Source: Spirogloea muscicola
Taxonomy: Eukaryota > Streptophyta > Zygnematophyceae > Spirogloeales > Spirogloeaceae
Reading direction: 5' to 3'
Assembly (NCBI GenBank): GCA_009602725.1
Contig: WELB01000042.1
Span: 240,348 to 280,256 of the forward strand
Length of the DNA stretch: 39,909 bases
Part shown: piece by piece, positions 1 to 11,691 of the stretch
Numbering within the stretch: the stretch's first letter is position 1
Layout of the letters: every line of letters starts with the position of its first letter
Notes under the pieces: model-generated
The model's input: the letters and a program-made list of their open reading frames with translations, nothing else
The model's database searches: none
What the model was told of the DNA's origin: nothing
Translations under genes and position numbers: made by a program

Positions 1-4
1 CCAG

Positions 5-3000
5 GCCATGGAGCGCGAGCGCGCCCGGTTCGCCGCGGAGCTGCGGGCGGCGGCCGCCCACGGCGGCGACGGTGACGGCCTCCGCCGCCTGCTGCTGGAC
101 AAGGAGAAGCTCGTCGGGCAGCTCCGCGCGCAGCTCCACGAGCGCGAGCAACAGGTGCGCCATCACCGCAGCACCATCTCTCACCTCCAACATGAGCGCC
201 GCAATAGCTGTGCTGCTTCGAAGAACCATGGCTGCCATGCTGTCCAGCTGAGTGTGACGTGCCACTGCCTGTGCGGTGCGGCCTGATGATGCTTGGGATC
301 TTGGCGGTTGCTGTCAGCTCTCGCTGCAGCAGCAGGGCCACGAGGAGGCGCTGCTGGCGGCCGAGGGCGAGCGCCGCGAGTTGCAGCGGCAGTGCGAGGC
401 CGGCAAGGCGGCCCTAGCAGAAGCGGCCGACACCCGGACGGAGCTCGAGGCAGCGCTTGAGGACGCCAAGCGAGATGGCTACGGGGCCGGCGTGGAGGCT
501 GCCGCTGCCATGGTTCAGCTCCGTGCTGATGCCGTCGCCAAGGACGACCAGCTGGCAGCTCTGCAGGAAGAGCTCGCCTCGCTCGCCGCTGCACACGCTG
601 CCTTGCGGCGGTCAGCGGAGGAGCGCAGCACCTTGCTGGCGGAGCTGGAGGAGCGCCTGACTGCTGCCGAGGCAGACCGGGAGGCCGTCAAGGTGGACCT
701 GCACCGCAGCCTCGCGGAGCAGCGGCAAGCGGTCCGTGACACTGCACAGGCAGCTGCTCCAACATTGGCAACCAAGTCGCAAGGCCGCCGGTCGAGCATC
801 TGAAGCAGCGCGGGCGGGGGGGCTTGTGGCGCAGGCAAGTGAGCTGCAGCAGGAGCGCAACAAGCTCGCGAGGGAGCTCAAAGAGGCGGCTGTCTCTGCA
901 GCCAAGCAGCTGGAGGACACACGGGAGCGCGAGAGGGCTGCCGGCCAGGAGGCGCTCGCCTTTGCAGTCTCCGCCCTCGATGCCAAGGTATGGCTCTCTT
1001 AATTGTTTGTGTTTGACAACCTTTAAGTTTGTGCCTAACATCATGATAGACGATAATCAATCGCATGTAGCTGATACTGTGGCACATCAGTGGCAGCTCA
1101 TATGCCAACAGCATTGTGCTGCTAACTGTGCTGCTAATTGTGGTCCGGGCATGGGCCTGTGTAGGTCATGGAGGTGCAGCAGGAGGCGGCTTCAGCAGCA
1201 AAGGGCCACGACGAGGACACGCGCCGTCTCCAAGCCGAGCTGCTGGCAGCCCAGCACGCCCACGAGGCTGCTGCTCGGCAGGCTGCTGCGGCCGAGGCGG
1301 TGGTGGAGGACCTGCAGACTGCACTGGCACAGAGAGCAGGAGGCACTACGGCGTGCACAGGCGGACGCCGAGCGGGACTCGTCCCTGCTGACGGAGCTCA
1401 AGGCGCGCTTGGCCGCGAGCAAGGCGGATCATAAGGTGGCCATTGCAGAGCTGCAAAGCAGCTTGGCGGAGCAGCAGGAGGAGCTCGAGGCTGCTGCAGC
1501 TGCAGCGGAGCGGCAGATGAAGGAGGTGCAGGAACAGGAACGTGACCGACTTGCCAGTCAGGAGGCCGTCGCCGCTGCTGTCATGGCTCTGGAGGCCAAG
1601 GTAGGACTACAATTACCACTAACACCACTAGCTAACAGTGTGTTATGAGAGTTATCGTCGTACCAAGTGATCATCAGATTTCGGATGCTGCTTCATGTCG
1701 CGCTTGCAGCAGCTCTTTGCTGCCAATCACATGCGCTGCTCACTGTAGCGCCCCATGTGGTCAATTGCAAGCGCAGGCGAACCTGGCACAGCAAGAGTCA
1801 GCAGAGGCAGCTGCAAGCCATGCTGAGGATGTGCGTCGTCACCAAGCTGAGTTGCTTGATGCTCAGCATGCTGCCGAGACGGCTGCCCAGCAGGCGTCCA
1901 AGGCTGAGGCTTTGGCCGCAACCTTGCAAGCGGCGCTGGCCACAGAGCGCGATGCAACGCAGAGTGCCCAGGCAAGCGCTATCGACGCCGACCGGCGGCT
2001 CACTGATCTTGCAAGCGACTTGAAGAAGGCATATGAGGCTCGTGACCAGCACGCTGCCGCCGCACAGGCAGCAAAGACGTGCATTGCGGCTGCTGATGAT
2101 GAACTTGCGGAGGCGCGGAGCGCCGCCAAAGCACTCGCGGCCAAGCTTGCCTCATTGCAGGAGGCTTTGGCAGCCAGCCTCGAGCGGGAGCGTACATTGC
2201 AGGAAGCCCTCGACAAGGCAAATCAGCTTGTGAGCTCCCAAAAGAAGCATCATAATAGCCGCATCTACAGAGGTCTCCACCGCTGCAGCGGCGAGCACCG
2301 GCTGCTGACAACAGTTCCCCTGCCATTGTTGCAGAAGAGCGAAGCCGACAGGGAGCAAGCACGGCTGTCAGGAGAGCTCAGCGCCGCAGCGTCTGCACGA
2401 TCGGCGCTGAAGAGCCGCCTGGCGGAGGCTGGCGCGCTCGACGAAGCAAAAGCGGCGGCGGTTGATTCGCTGGAGGCCAAGGTACCCACCGTTCCCTGAC
2501 AGCCTGGCTGTTCGCAGCCATGGCTGCCGTGTGGCTGCTGTCGTCGATCGAGGAACTGAAAGTGACCACACTCTGCGGCTCTTGCTGCCACAAGCAGCTT
2601 GCGCAGGCAAGGCAGGCAGCCAGGGACGACGCTCGCGACGCTGAAAGCGAGCGGGAGCGGCTGCTAGGAGAACTGGTGGCCGCACAGGATGCTCTTGCAG
2701 CAGCGGCTGCACGGATTGCTACCACCGAGGCTGCCAGCAAGGAGCTGCGCGAGAGGCTGGAGGCTGCGCTTGCCGAGCAGCGGGCCAGCGCCGAGGCAGG
2801 CACGGAGATCTTCCAAAGGAACATGCTGCTGCAGCAATCGCTGCAAGAGGCCCGCGAGGCTGCGAGCGCTGCGCAGGCGGAGGTTCGCCGGCAGCTCACC
2901 GAGACGGCAGCGCTGGCTGAGAAGCGGGACTCGGAGGTGGCGCTTCGTGCTGCTGACGCCCAGCATTTCCAGGACTCGCTGGATAAGCTGCAGGAATTGC

Positions 3001-6000
3001 TGCGTGAGCGTAAAGAAGAGGTGAGCTACTGCTGCAACGTCTGCCCTGCCGTTCTCTGCACGCCGTTGGCTTTGCTATGGCTGCTTGCAGTAGCTAACGT
3101 CCGTTGAGACCGAGCAGGTCGTGCAGCTGCAGCAGGCGGCAGAGGCGACGGCGCTGGATCGGCATGCCCTCGAGAGGGCGGTGGCAGAGGCCCAAACCCG
3201 GCTTGCCGCGAGCGAGGCCGTGTCAGCAGAGCTCCGCACGGCCCTCTGCGCCGCTGAGGATGCCATCTCCAAGCAGCTCCAGGTCGCCGCCAGCGAGGAG
3301 CAGGTTGCCACCATCCTGCAGCAGCTGGCGGCAAAGAGTGAGCGGCTCGTGGAGGCCGAGGCGGCGCTGCACGCAGCCGAGGTCAGCGCCAAGGAGCTGA
3401 GGGCGGCCAATGCGGCAGCGGCCGAGGCGCAGGAGCGCGCCGCAGTGGCTCTCAAGGAGGAGTTGTGCCGGGAGGCTGACCTGCTGCGGCAGCAGCTGAC
3501 CGACACTGAGGGGAAGCTTGCCAGCTGCACGGGCGCGCTGCAGGAGGGCGCAGCGAAGCTCGACGCCAACCAGCAGCAGACAGCGGACCTTTGCCAGGCT
3601 CTGGAAGCGGCCCGTGGCGTTGCACGTCGCGACCTCGAGGCTTGCCAGGAGGCAGCTGCCGCCGAGATGGCGGCAACGCTGCAGCGGCTGCAGAAGAGCG
3701 ACGAGGCCTGGACAGCGCTTGAGGTAGCCCTGCAGGAGGCTGGCAAGCAGACCGAGAGCAGCGATCGTGCTGCAGCAGAGCTACAATCAGCGGTGGAGGC
3801 GGCACAGGCAGAGGTGTCTGGCTTGCAGGCGGAGCTGCGGCAGATGCAGGCTGCGCTTGCGACAGCAGATGACGCTTTGAGGCAGTCAATCGAACACCTT
3901 GGCAAGCAGGAGGAGGCAGCTACTGCGCTGGCGTTGACATCAAAGGCTGTGCAGACGGAGATGGCAGCGCTGGCCGCACAGCTGGAGCACGAGCAGATGG
4001 CGCGTTGCGACGCCGAGGCCGCGGTGGAAGCCGCCGCAGCCAAGCTCCGCGCAAGCGAGGCGGGTTTGGCGGTTGCGGAGCAGGCCGTGGGCAACGCCGA
4101 GGCACTTCTGCATGTGGCCACGGCAGACCATTCCAGCAGCGCCGCCGCTGCGGCAGCAGAGCTGCAGGCAGCTCTGGAGGCCGCCCACCGGGCTCATCAC
4201 CAGGAGCTCGACCACGCCAAGGCCAGGGCGACGGCACTGGCAGACCGGCTGCAGGAGAAGGACGTGGTGCTCGACCAGTTTGTGGTAGAGGCTCAGCGGA
4301 TGAGCTGCACGCTGATTGACCGTAACCGTGAATTTGTCGAGGTGCGGGCGACCGCCACGGCTGCCGCTGGCCGGGCAGATGCTCTTCAACAGGAGGCGGA
4401 GGAGATGGCGGCGCGCTTGCAGGCCATGGAGGCTGAGGTCAAGGGCCAGGAGAACCATGATACTGAGGCGGAGACTGCTGGCTTGCCGGAAGAAATGGTG
4501 CTCGCTGCCAAGGAGGACGGTCTGAGCGCGGAGACCGTGCAGCTCGAGGAGGCATCCGGTGGCCAGTGGCAGCTGGAGTGCAAGGTCGCGGCGCTCAACG
4601 ACAGCAATGCTGGGCTGGCAGCCCAGCTTGTTGCAAGCAAGGCCCTTGTCGTGGACCTGGAGGCGGACCTGGGCGCGAGCAAGGCCATCGTGACGGACCT
4701 GGAGGCAGCACTGGCGTCTGCGAAGCGGGACACGAGCAATGGTGCTGAGGCGGCGCTGCAGCTGGCCGCTGATAATTTCGCTGCAAGCACCGCGGCACTT
4801 GCGGCCAAGCTCAGCGCGAGCGAGGCCCTCGTCTCGAACTTGCAGGTGGCTCAGGCAGCCGCAGAGCGCGAGAAGAGCGACGCCAAGTACTCCTTGCAGG
4901 CGGCCATGGAGAAGCTCGACTGCAGCGCTGCAGCCATTGCAGGTCTGCAGGCATCCCTGGAGGCTGCAGAGCAAGCTCGCAGCCAGGAGCTCGATGTCGC
5001 GAAGGCCTCTCTGGCGACTCTGACGGAGCAGCTTCATGAGAAACATACTGCCCTCGAGCACGCTGCTGAGGAAGCCCAGCAGATGCTCTGCACCCTGGCT
5101 GGGCGGGAGCACGAGCTGAATGAGCTCCACGCGGCGGCCGCCACGGCAGCAGGCCAGTACAACACTCTGCAGCAGGAGGCAAGGGAGGCAGGGGTGCGAC
5201 TGTGCGGAGCTGAGGTAGAGGCGAAGCGCCGGGAGGACGCCGCTGCCGAGCGGCAGCAACAGCTGGAGGCAGACGTGAGTTCTTGGCTCCTGCATTTAAT
5301 CACAGCATATTGTCCTTACCTTTCTGTGCTTGTTCGCCCCACAGCGTCAACCGTCCCGCCCACAGGCCAAGGCAAGCATATATAAGAGTCTGACAAGTTG
5401 GACATCGTTCCCTTGTTGACAACAGCTGCAGGTTGCGATCGAGGGCAGGTGCTCGTTCGACAAGGCGTGTCAGGCTCACGTGGCCGAGGCTTCGGCGCTT
5501 GCACTGCAGGTGATTGCCAATAGCAGCCAGCGTGCTGAGCGCAGCAGGCATTGCATGCCGGCAGCCAAGGGCCTGCTTACCGAGTGGGTGGCTGAGGCTC
5601 TCAGAAGTGGCAGCTATCTCCGCGTCGGCTGCAGGTGGTGCAGCTCCGCCAGGCCTTGGAGGACGTGAAGAGCAAGGCGGCTTCAGCACGGTCAGCCCAG
5701 GAGGAGGAGTCGCTGGCGTCGGAGCAGGAGCTGGCGTCTGCAAGCTACCCCCGCGTCGTTGGGGAGCTGGAGCCCAGGCTGGCCGCAACGGAAGCCGCCC
5801 TCGCGACGAAGCAACGCGACTCTGTGGCTGGCGGCGAGGCGCTTGCAGCAGGTCTTCGGGTTGCTGCGGAGGGAGCCGAGCAGGGCCTGCAGCTGAACGT
5901 CGGAGACGGCCAGGCGAAGCTTGCTGCAGTGGCAGAGAACCACTTAAGGCTAGAGGAGCGCATCGCACAGCAGCACGCGCAGCTCCACATTGCACGGAAG

Positions 6001-8022
6001 AACAACGAGAACTTGGTATCGCGCGTTCTCAAGCTGTAATCATAGCAAGTGTGCCATGCAATGCTCCTGTGTAGTCGTGGATCCTTTGGAAACTGGCAAA
6101 ATGTAACCTGCCAGCCTTCACCACCTTGTTTGTTGTGTCTCAGGTCCAGCTCCTACACAAAACGGGTGCCTCTGAGCATGTGGATCTGCTGGCCAGCGGG
6201 CAGGCACTCGACGGCGCGGTCCACCAGCTGCTGGAGAAGCTGCAGCTGCTGGCTGACGGCGACCGCGCTGCGGCACTCGCGAGCATCACCGCACTGCAGT
6301 CGCACATCGCCGTGCTGGAGGAGCGCTTGGCAGCGTCACGGGCGGAGGAGATGAAGCTGCAAGAGGGCATTGAAATCATGCAGGGCGTCATGGTTGCGCG
6401 TGGCGACCTGATTACCCGAATCAAGGCGCAGTTACTGCAGCGCAGCGCCGGCAATGGCGGCACCCAAGGAGCAACAGCCGACCAGACGGAGGGCCTTGGT
6501 ATAATCAGACAGCTCGAGGAGCTCGAGGCAACACTGTGGGCCAAGGATGGCGAGGTGCGGCGTCTGCAGGAGGAGCTGCACAGGGAGAAAGCATCCACGG
6601 CCGCCATGGAGGCACGGCTGGCGGCGCTGGAGGATGACGTCCACAACAAGGCTGCCAGCATTGAGCTGCTGCATGAGGAGCTCCGGGCTACCAAGCAGCT
6701 CCTGACTGCGGAGCAGACAGCTCGCACAGCAGAGCGGCGAGAGCACATGCTTTCCTCGATAGTCGAGAGAGCGGCGATGGATCCTCAAGAGGTCCACCGG
6801 CTAGTTGCGGAGGCCGCTGGATCTGATCGCGACGCGCTTGAACGGCAGAGTCTGGAACGCAGGGAGATGAGCCACATGGAACTCAGTGCTCTCACCTGGG
6901 CGCTTGAAGAGAAGAAGTCCACCGTGCAGGTCAGCATAGACGCATGCAGCCCACCCGTCGTCTCACACCTCTCTGGCACTTCAGCGGCTGTGTTCCTTTG
7001 GTTGTCAAGGTGCTCGCGCGCTCTCTTTACTGACCGCCACCGTCTGGCAAGTTCCAACAATCGGCACAGCCTGGTTCAGACTGGGTTTGCTCGTGTTGTG
7101 AGTCATTGTTGTGGTGGCACGTGCAGACGCTTCAAGCGGAGCTCAAGGAAGTCAAATGCAATCTCGTGAAGAGCGAGGTGCTCCTAGCTGATGTGCAGCA
7201 GGCGCACTCGCATTGTGCGCAGCACGAGGGGTCGCTTGCCCAGCAATTGGTGGCAGAGGAAGCCAAGGCGTTAGTCGCCGCCGCAGTCGGCAGTAGCAAG
7301 TTGTACAAAGAGGTATTTGAGTCCATTGTCCAATCAAGGTATCTCTGTAGAGCAGCATCCAATCAGGACAGCGCAAGGCATGCTTGAGACTGTTGAGAAT
7401 CGTCAATCTTAATGCACGGGACTTGCTGAGTATCGGCGTCGTGCAGGAAAAGGAGGAGCTGGTGGCGCAAGTCGAGCAGCTCCAGAAAGAGCTCGCGGTG
7501 GTTACGGCGGCATTGGTGGCCGCAGAGAGCAGTGAGGGGCAGATCAGCTACTACGTGGAGACTTGCGAGTCCCTCGTCAGGTGACACAATACCCCTTCAG
7601 CAAGTCCTTATGCCAGTCGTTGCAATATGTAAGCAATTGCGACAGTCACAGTTGCTCTGACATTGCAACTAGTGTGACGCAATGGGTGCAGGATCAATGA
7701 CACGTTGCAGAAGCGGATCGCGAAGCAGCAAGTGCGCATTGAGAGCCTGACGCACAGTTACACACGCTCGGCACAGACAACACCGCTGTCGTCGCGGCAG
7801 AGCAGCCCCCCTGCACTGCACCTGCTCGGCAAGGAGAACCGCAGTGTCAATATCGAGCACGTCCCTGGCCAGCTGCATGGCCTTGGGAGCCTCTTTGACC
7901 TGCAGGACGTTGTCGACAACAACCTGCAGCTGCAGAAGAGCGGCAGTGCGCAGCAGCTGTCTGCTCATTGCATAGCAAGCCCCAGTAAGGAGCCCCTCTT
8001 CCCTAAGCGGCAGAAGCTCTGA
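5..8022 (+). CDS. Large Ala/Glu/Gln-rich coiled-coil protein (5' partial)
   Basis: I do not recognise the family. Proposed exons: 5-154, 330-731, 835-987, 1165-1600, 1777-2229, 2335-2481, 2607-3020, 3118-5274, 5432-5509, 5635-6015, 6144-6929, 7127-7312, 7447-7580 and 7692-8022, about 2,070 residues. Every junction has GT...AG; all are phase 0 except the last (phase 2). The first seven bases read as an acceptor (cag) followed by GCC ATG, so the gene probably starts upstream of the window. Nearly the whole product is heptad-like coiled coil rich in Ala, Glu, Gln and Leu. Only the last ~80 residues are different: a Ser/Thr/Pro segment, GKENRSVN, and a basic end PKRQKL. No motor, kinase or membrane segment is visible. 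Exon 4 needs one base removed (or two added) near 1330 to stay in frame; the intron at 732-834 has a weak donor (gtccgt). Exons 4/5 and two parts of exon 8 are internal duplications. A cytoskeletal, centrosomal or golgin-like scaffold would fit, but nothing decides between them. Confidence 0.8.
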
Positions 8023-8233
8023 ACTGCAGCCCATTGTATAAATACCTGAAGGAAGTTTCCCTCAGAGTATTGAGCCCCTCTTTCCAGCTTGAGAAGGACA
8101 CTCAATGACTTCTGAGAAAGCATTGAAGATAGGCAAACATGCACAGCCGGTCAGCATTTCTTAAGGCCGAGCATCGTTCACATTGGGACGGTCTGGCGTG
8201 CTGTTGCCTAAGAGGGTTGCAGACTCTTTTCAA

Positions 8234-8605
8234 CTAGTGATCTGAAAGTAGGGGCCCAATGCAGAAATTCCAAGCACCAGCTGAGCTCGCCGCACACATG
8301 ACTCGCTCGCTCACCGGGATGGCCTTGCACAGCCACCGCCTTCCCCTTGAGGAGCTTGTTTCCTCGCTGCTGCCTCTGGCTCTGGCCAGGGGACCCACTT
8401 CCAGGAGCCTAGCTTCTCTCTTTCCTCTGGGCCTGATGTTGCTCACTCGTGGGTACTGAGCTTCCCTCTGCATCGTCTCTGTGTTCTGCAGTGTTTTGTA
8501 GTGTAGTCCTTTTTCCGGCTCCTCTTTCTTTGGCTTTGGACATCGTCCATTCTTTTTTGGGGCTGGCTTTGCCAGCCCCTCTTCTCTATGGGCGCGCACT
8601 TCTGG
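8234..8605 (+). mobile_element. LINE family A, degraded 3' end
   Basis: A short reading frame ending at 8459 begins with residues like the zinc-motif segment of other copies (PAELAAHM) and jumps, through internal deletion, to the family's C-terminal ending LLTRGY followed by TGA. The next ~100 bases match, in inverse orientation, the 3' UTRs at 24690-24771 and 28880-28968. The copy closes with a perfect 9-bp hairpin: GGGGCTGGC at 8559-8567, loop TTT, GCCAGCCCC at 8571-8579. It lies just downstream of the coiled-coil gene and upstream of the transporter gene. There is no poly(A). Confidence 0.7.
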
Positions 8606-8715
8606 GCTGGCCAGATATGACAGCCATCGCCTTCTACTGGAAGAGTCTCTCTCTTTCGCTCCACCACGAGCTTCTCTTGCCAGCCCCTCTTCTTGATGGG
8701 CGAGCACTTCCCTTG
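8606..8715 (+). repeat. Second LINE-tail segment
   Basis: This segment repeats the tail vocabulary of the neighbouring LINE end: TGCCAGCCCCT followed by ATGGGCGAGC near 8678-8706. It shares the stretch around 8625-8645 with 23775-23795. It looks like a second, partly deleted LINE tail fused to the first. It lies about 200 bases before the first recognisable coding sequence of the nucleotide-sugar transporter, so it could form part of that gene's 5' flank. Confidence 0.5.
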
Positions 8716-8909
8716 CTGTCGTTTCTCGTCAACAAGGCGGCTACATCCCCAGCTCGACACACTCACAGCCGCTCATTCAAACATCAGCAGCCGCAAGTCC
8801 CCCCCTCCCCCATTTTGGCGGGAAGGGCTTGCAGCCACGCCCCCAAGCCCTAGCTTTTGCGCCTGAACCCTAAATCCTCAACCCAACACGAGCCGCCATC
8901 GCCCGCCGC

Positions 8910-11691
8910 GTGCGGCGGCGGCGGCGGCGGCGGCGCGTGAGAGGCAGCGCCGCCGNGCCCGCGGGGCTTGCCGGCGGCGGCCGTGGCACCCTGCTGGTGG
9001 CTCTAGACGACGACGACGGCAACGCGGCGCTGACCCCCACGGCGCTGCCGCTGCCCGGCGGCACCCCGCTGCTGGCGCGCGCGTCCGCGAGCTTCCAGGA
9101 CCTGCTGCGCCTGCGCCGCCGCCCGCAGTCGCCGCGCCTCCGCCGCCTCGGCGTCGCGGCCATCCTCATGGTCTTCACCAGCTCCCAGGTGCGCGGCACC
9201 ATCACTTGTGGCCGTGTCAGTGTGTTGTGGTGTATGGGGCAAGTGTCAATGAACAGGTCAAGTGCTCAACTCGCACAGGCGAAGGTGTCGGAGATGTCAG
9301 CTCTGGCCTGGTCTGCGGGTACAGTGTCCGGTAACAATGTCGCGCAGTCCATGAGATGTTCAAGCCCATACGTGCGAGCAAGGCCTTGCTCACGAAGCCC
9401 TTGCGCTGGCGTCGAGCACAGGGCCTGCTGACAGCCCTGTCGCGCGGGGAGCGCGGCTATGCGTACGACTACGCGACTCTGCCGCTGTTCATTGAGCTCC
9501 TCAAGGTGCAAAGTCTGTCTCTGTCGTGCATTGCTTCGCGCTTTCACTTGTGCCTTTCGAGCTCTGTAGACACACAGTGGCATGTCAGCTGACTGCAGCA
9601 ATTTGCTGCTGCTCTGCCATCGCCCCAGATCATGATCTGCTCCATCATGCTGTGGCGCGAGGCCCGGGGCCCGCGGCGGCTGCAGATCACCGCGACCTGG
9701 CGCCAGTTCTGCCTCTTCCCGGCGCTCGCGGCTGTGTACCTCGTCAACAACAACCTGCAGTTCCCGGCGATCCACCTGCTCGGACCTGTCACGTACCAGA
9801 TTCTCAGCAACCTCAAGATCCTTACCACCGGCGTCCTCTTCCGGTGCGTGCACCACCATGCCCTCCTTTCTGCATTTGGGCTCGGCACCCACTCTAGCCA
9901 GGACGGCGTCTGACGCCAGGAGCTGCCCCCGCTGTGCTGTGCACTGCGACGGCAGGATTGTGTTGCGGAAGAAGCTCACAATGCTGCAGTGGATGGCGTT
10001 GGTCCTCCTCATGGTCGGCACTGCAACGAGCCAGGTCAGTGGCCCCCTACTGTTTCAACTGCCTGACCTCCTTAGCTGTACTCCCCTTATCCAGGAGCAA
10101 TAAGTACCATCACATCTTGGGTGGTCACTGCAGGGTACAGCCCAAGGTCCAGGGCACCAGTTGTTTTACTGGAAGTCGAATCTCGACTTAACTGGAAGTC
10201 GAATTTCAGTTAGAGTGCTTGCCAAGCTGCTGGAATTTGTGATCTTTGAGCTCGTCTGGGAGAGGCCTGAAGCTCTGGTTGCCACAGCCCGCAGCCCGGC
10301 TAGTGCTGCCAGCTCGGAGTCAATGCAGTGCTTGCCGACAAGCTCTGTCGCTGAAGGTGCAGCCACCTAAGTGCCAATGCCGCTCTCATCGAGTCAATGC
10401 TGCCCCTTTCGCAGCTTCACGGCTCCGGCATGGATGGCGCGGTCTTTCAGGCGCCAGTGGAAGGCTACGCTCTAGCTGTGCTCATGGCGTGTCTATCCGC
10501 GGCAGCGGGCGTGTACGCTGAGTACCTGATGAAGAGTACCAATGATTCGATCTACTGGCAGAACCTGCAGCTGTACAGGTCAGCAACACGCAGCATCAGC
10601 TGCCCTTGAGAAATTGCAAGTGCAGCTGCCCATCACTTCATTTGCCGGGCTTCATAACACTTCTGGTACCCGATCACCTCATGGCACCTCAAGCCATGAG
10701 GTCGTTGAAGGATTCAGTTGCACACCCTATCTTGTGATTGGATCACCTAGACATTCCAGATGCTCTAGCTGAGGCGGCTGCTGTGTACGTAAGTTTCTGT
10801 TCAGCTGTGGCGTCGTCTTCAACGTCCTGATATTGACGGCGCGCGACGTTGGGTACCGTGGCGGCGAGCCAATCTGGTGGCAACAATTGGGCGTCAACTT
10901 CAATGCTGCCACGTGGCTTGTTGTGCTCAACGCCGCCCTCACAGGGCTGCTCGTTTCGTGGGTCATCAAGTACGCTGACAACATTGTCAAGGTTTGCATT
11001 GCAAGGCACTTGAGCCAGACCACCTTAATTCACATTGTCTGGTCAAATTTATCAGAGAAAGCCTCATTTTCAGTCCTCGTTTTTCTCCACCAAGCCTTTC
11101 TCCAAAGAGATGATAGCGAGCTTGACGTATTGGGTGGTATTCTCTGGTTGTGAGGTGCACTTGCAAGTAGAGCTGATTGTGAACATCGCCTCTTAGGTCT
11201 ACGCAACTTCCACCGCCATGCTGCTGACAACTGTCATGTCAGCGGCGCTGTTCGAGTTCAGCGTCACACCTCAGGTGCTATTAGTGATCAATGGTGCTGC
11301 TCTTCAAATCAACATTGCTCCTTTCTTATCACCTGCGCAGCGCAATCAACCTCCAGTCCCAGAATCATGCATTTATATACTCAAAGCACTAAGGCCCTTG
11401 ATTGCTGTCAAAGTCCTACTTCGCAGATCCTGTACCTCAGAATCAGAGGCTGCTGAAGCTACCCTGGAAAGATGGAGCTGTCAGGGTTGCTTAGACCGTG
11501 TGGGCTGCAAGCCTGCTGATGGTGGCAGGGTTGGGGCGCAGGTCTTGCTGGGCATTGTGACCTGCGGGCTGTCCTTGCAGATGTACTTCACGCCTGCGCA
11601 CATCCTTCTCAGTGTGCAGGCGTCCGCCGACACCTCTGACACTGGGGGCCAATTTCTTACTTCCGTGCGCGTGTCCAAGCAGAGCGACTGA
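8910..11691 (+). CDS. Nucleotide-sugar transporter, CMP-sialic acid/UDP-sugar type
   Basis: Predicted Golgi or ER antiporter that exchanges a nucleotide sugar for the matching nucleotide monophosphate; the exact substrate cannot be read from sequence. Exons: ~8910-9188, 9422-9505, 9629-9843, 9956-10034, 10415-10578, 10805-10991, 11197-11274, 11542-11691; phases agree at every junction, giving about 411 residues. Family marks in order: YAYDYATLPLFIELLK, LVNNNLQFPAI, QILSNLKILTTGVLFR, LQWMALVLLMVGTATSQ, GVYAEYLMK, YWQNLQLY, GLLVSWVIKYADNIVK and VYATSTAMLLTTVMS. These match the Nuc_sug_transp family (PF04142), usually ten membrane spans and 320-400 residues. The start is unresolved: no in-frame ATG lies between a stop at 8871 and the N at 8956. 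The listed start is a GTG, and an ATC at 8898 sits in a Kozak-like GCCGCC context. A TGTAA at 11776, the usual chlorophyte polyadenylation signal, lies 85 bases past the stop. Confidence 0.88.

Noticed and set aside
3075-4121. Long minus-strand Ser/Ala-rich open frame
   Set aside because: It is the reverse-strand shadow of the coiled-coil exon 8, whose high GC3 and Ala/Glu/Gln codons remove stops on the other strand.
8559-8579. Hairpin read as a bacterial-type terminator
   Set aside because: The organism is eukaryotic and the same hairpin recurs as the LINE 3' tail in many places.
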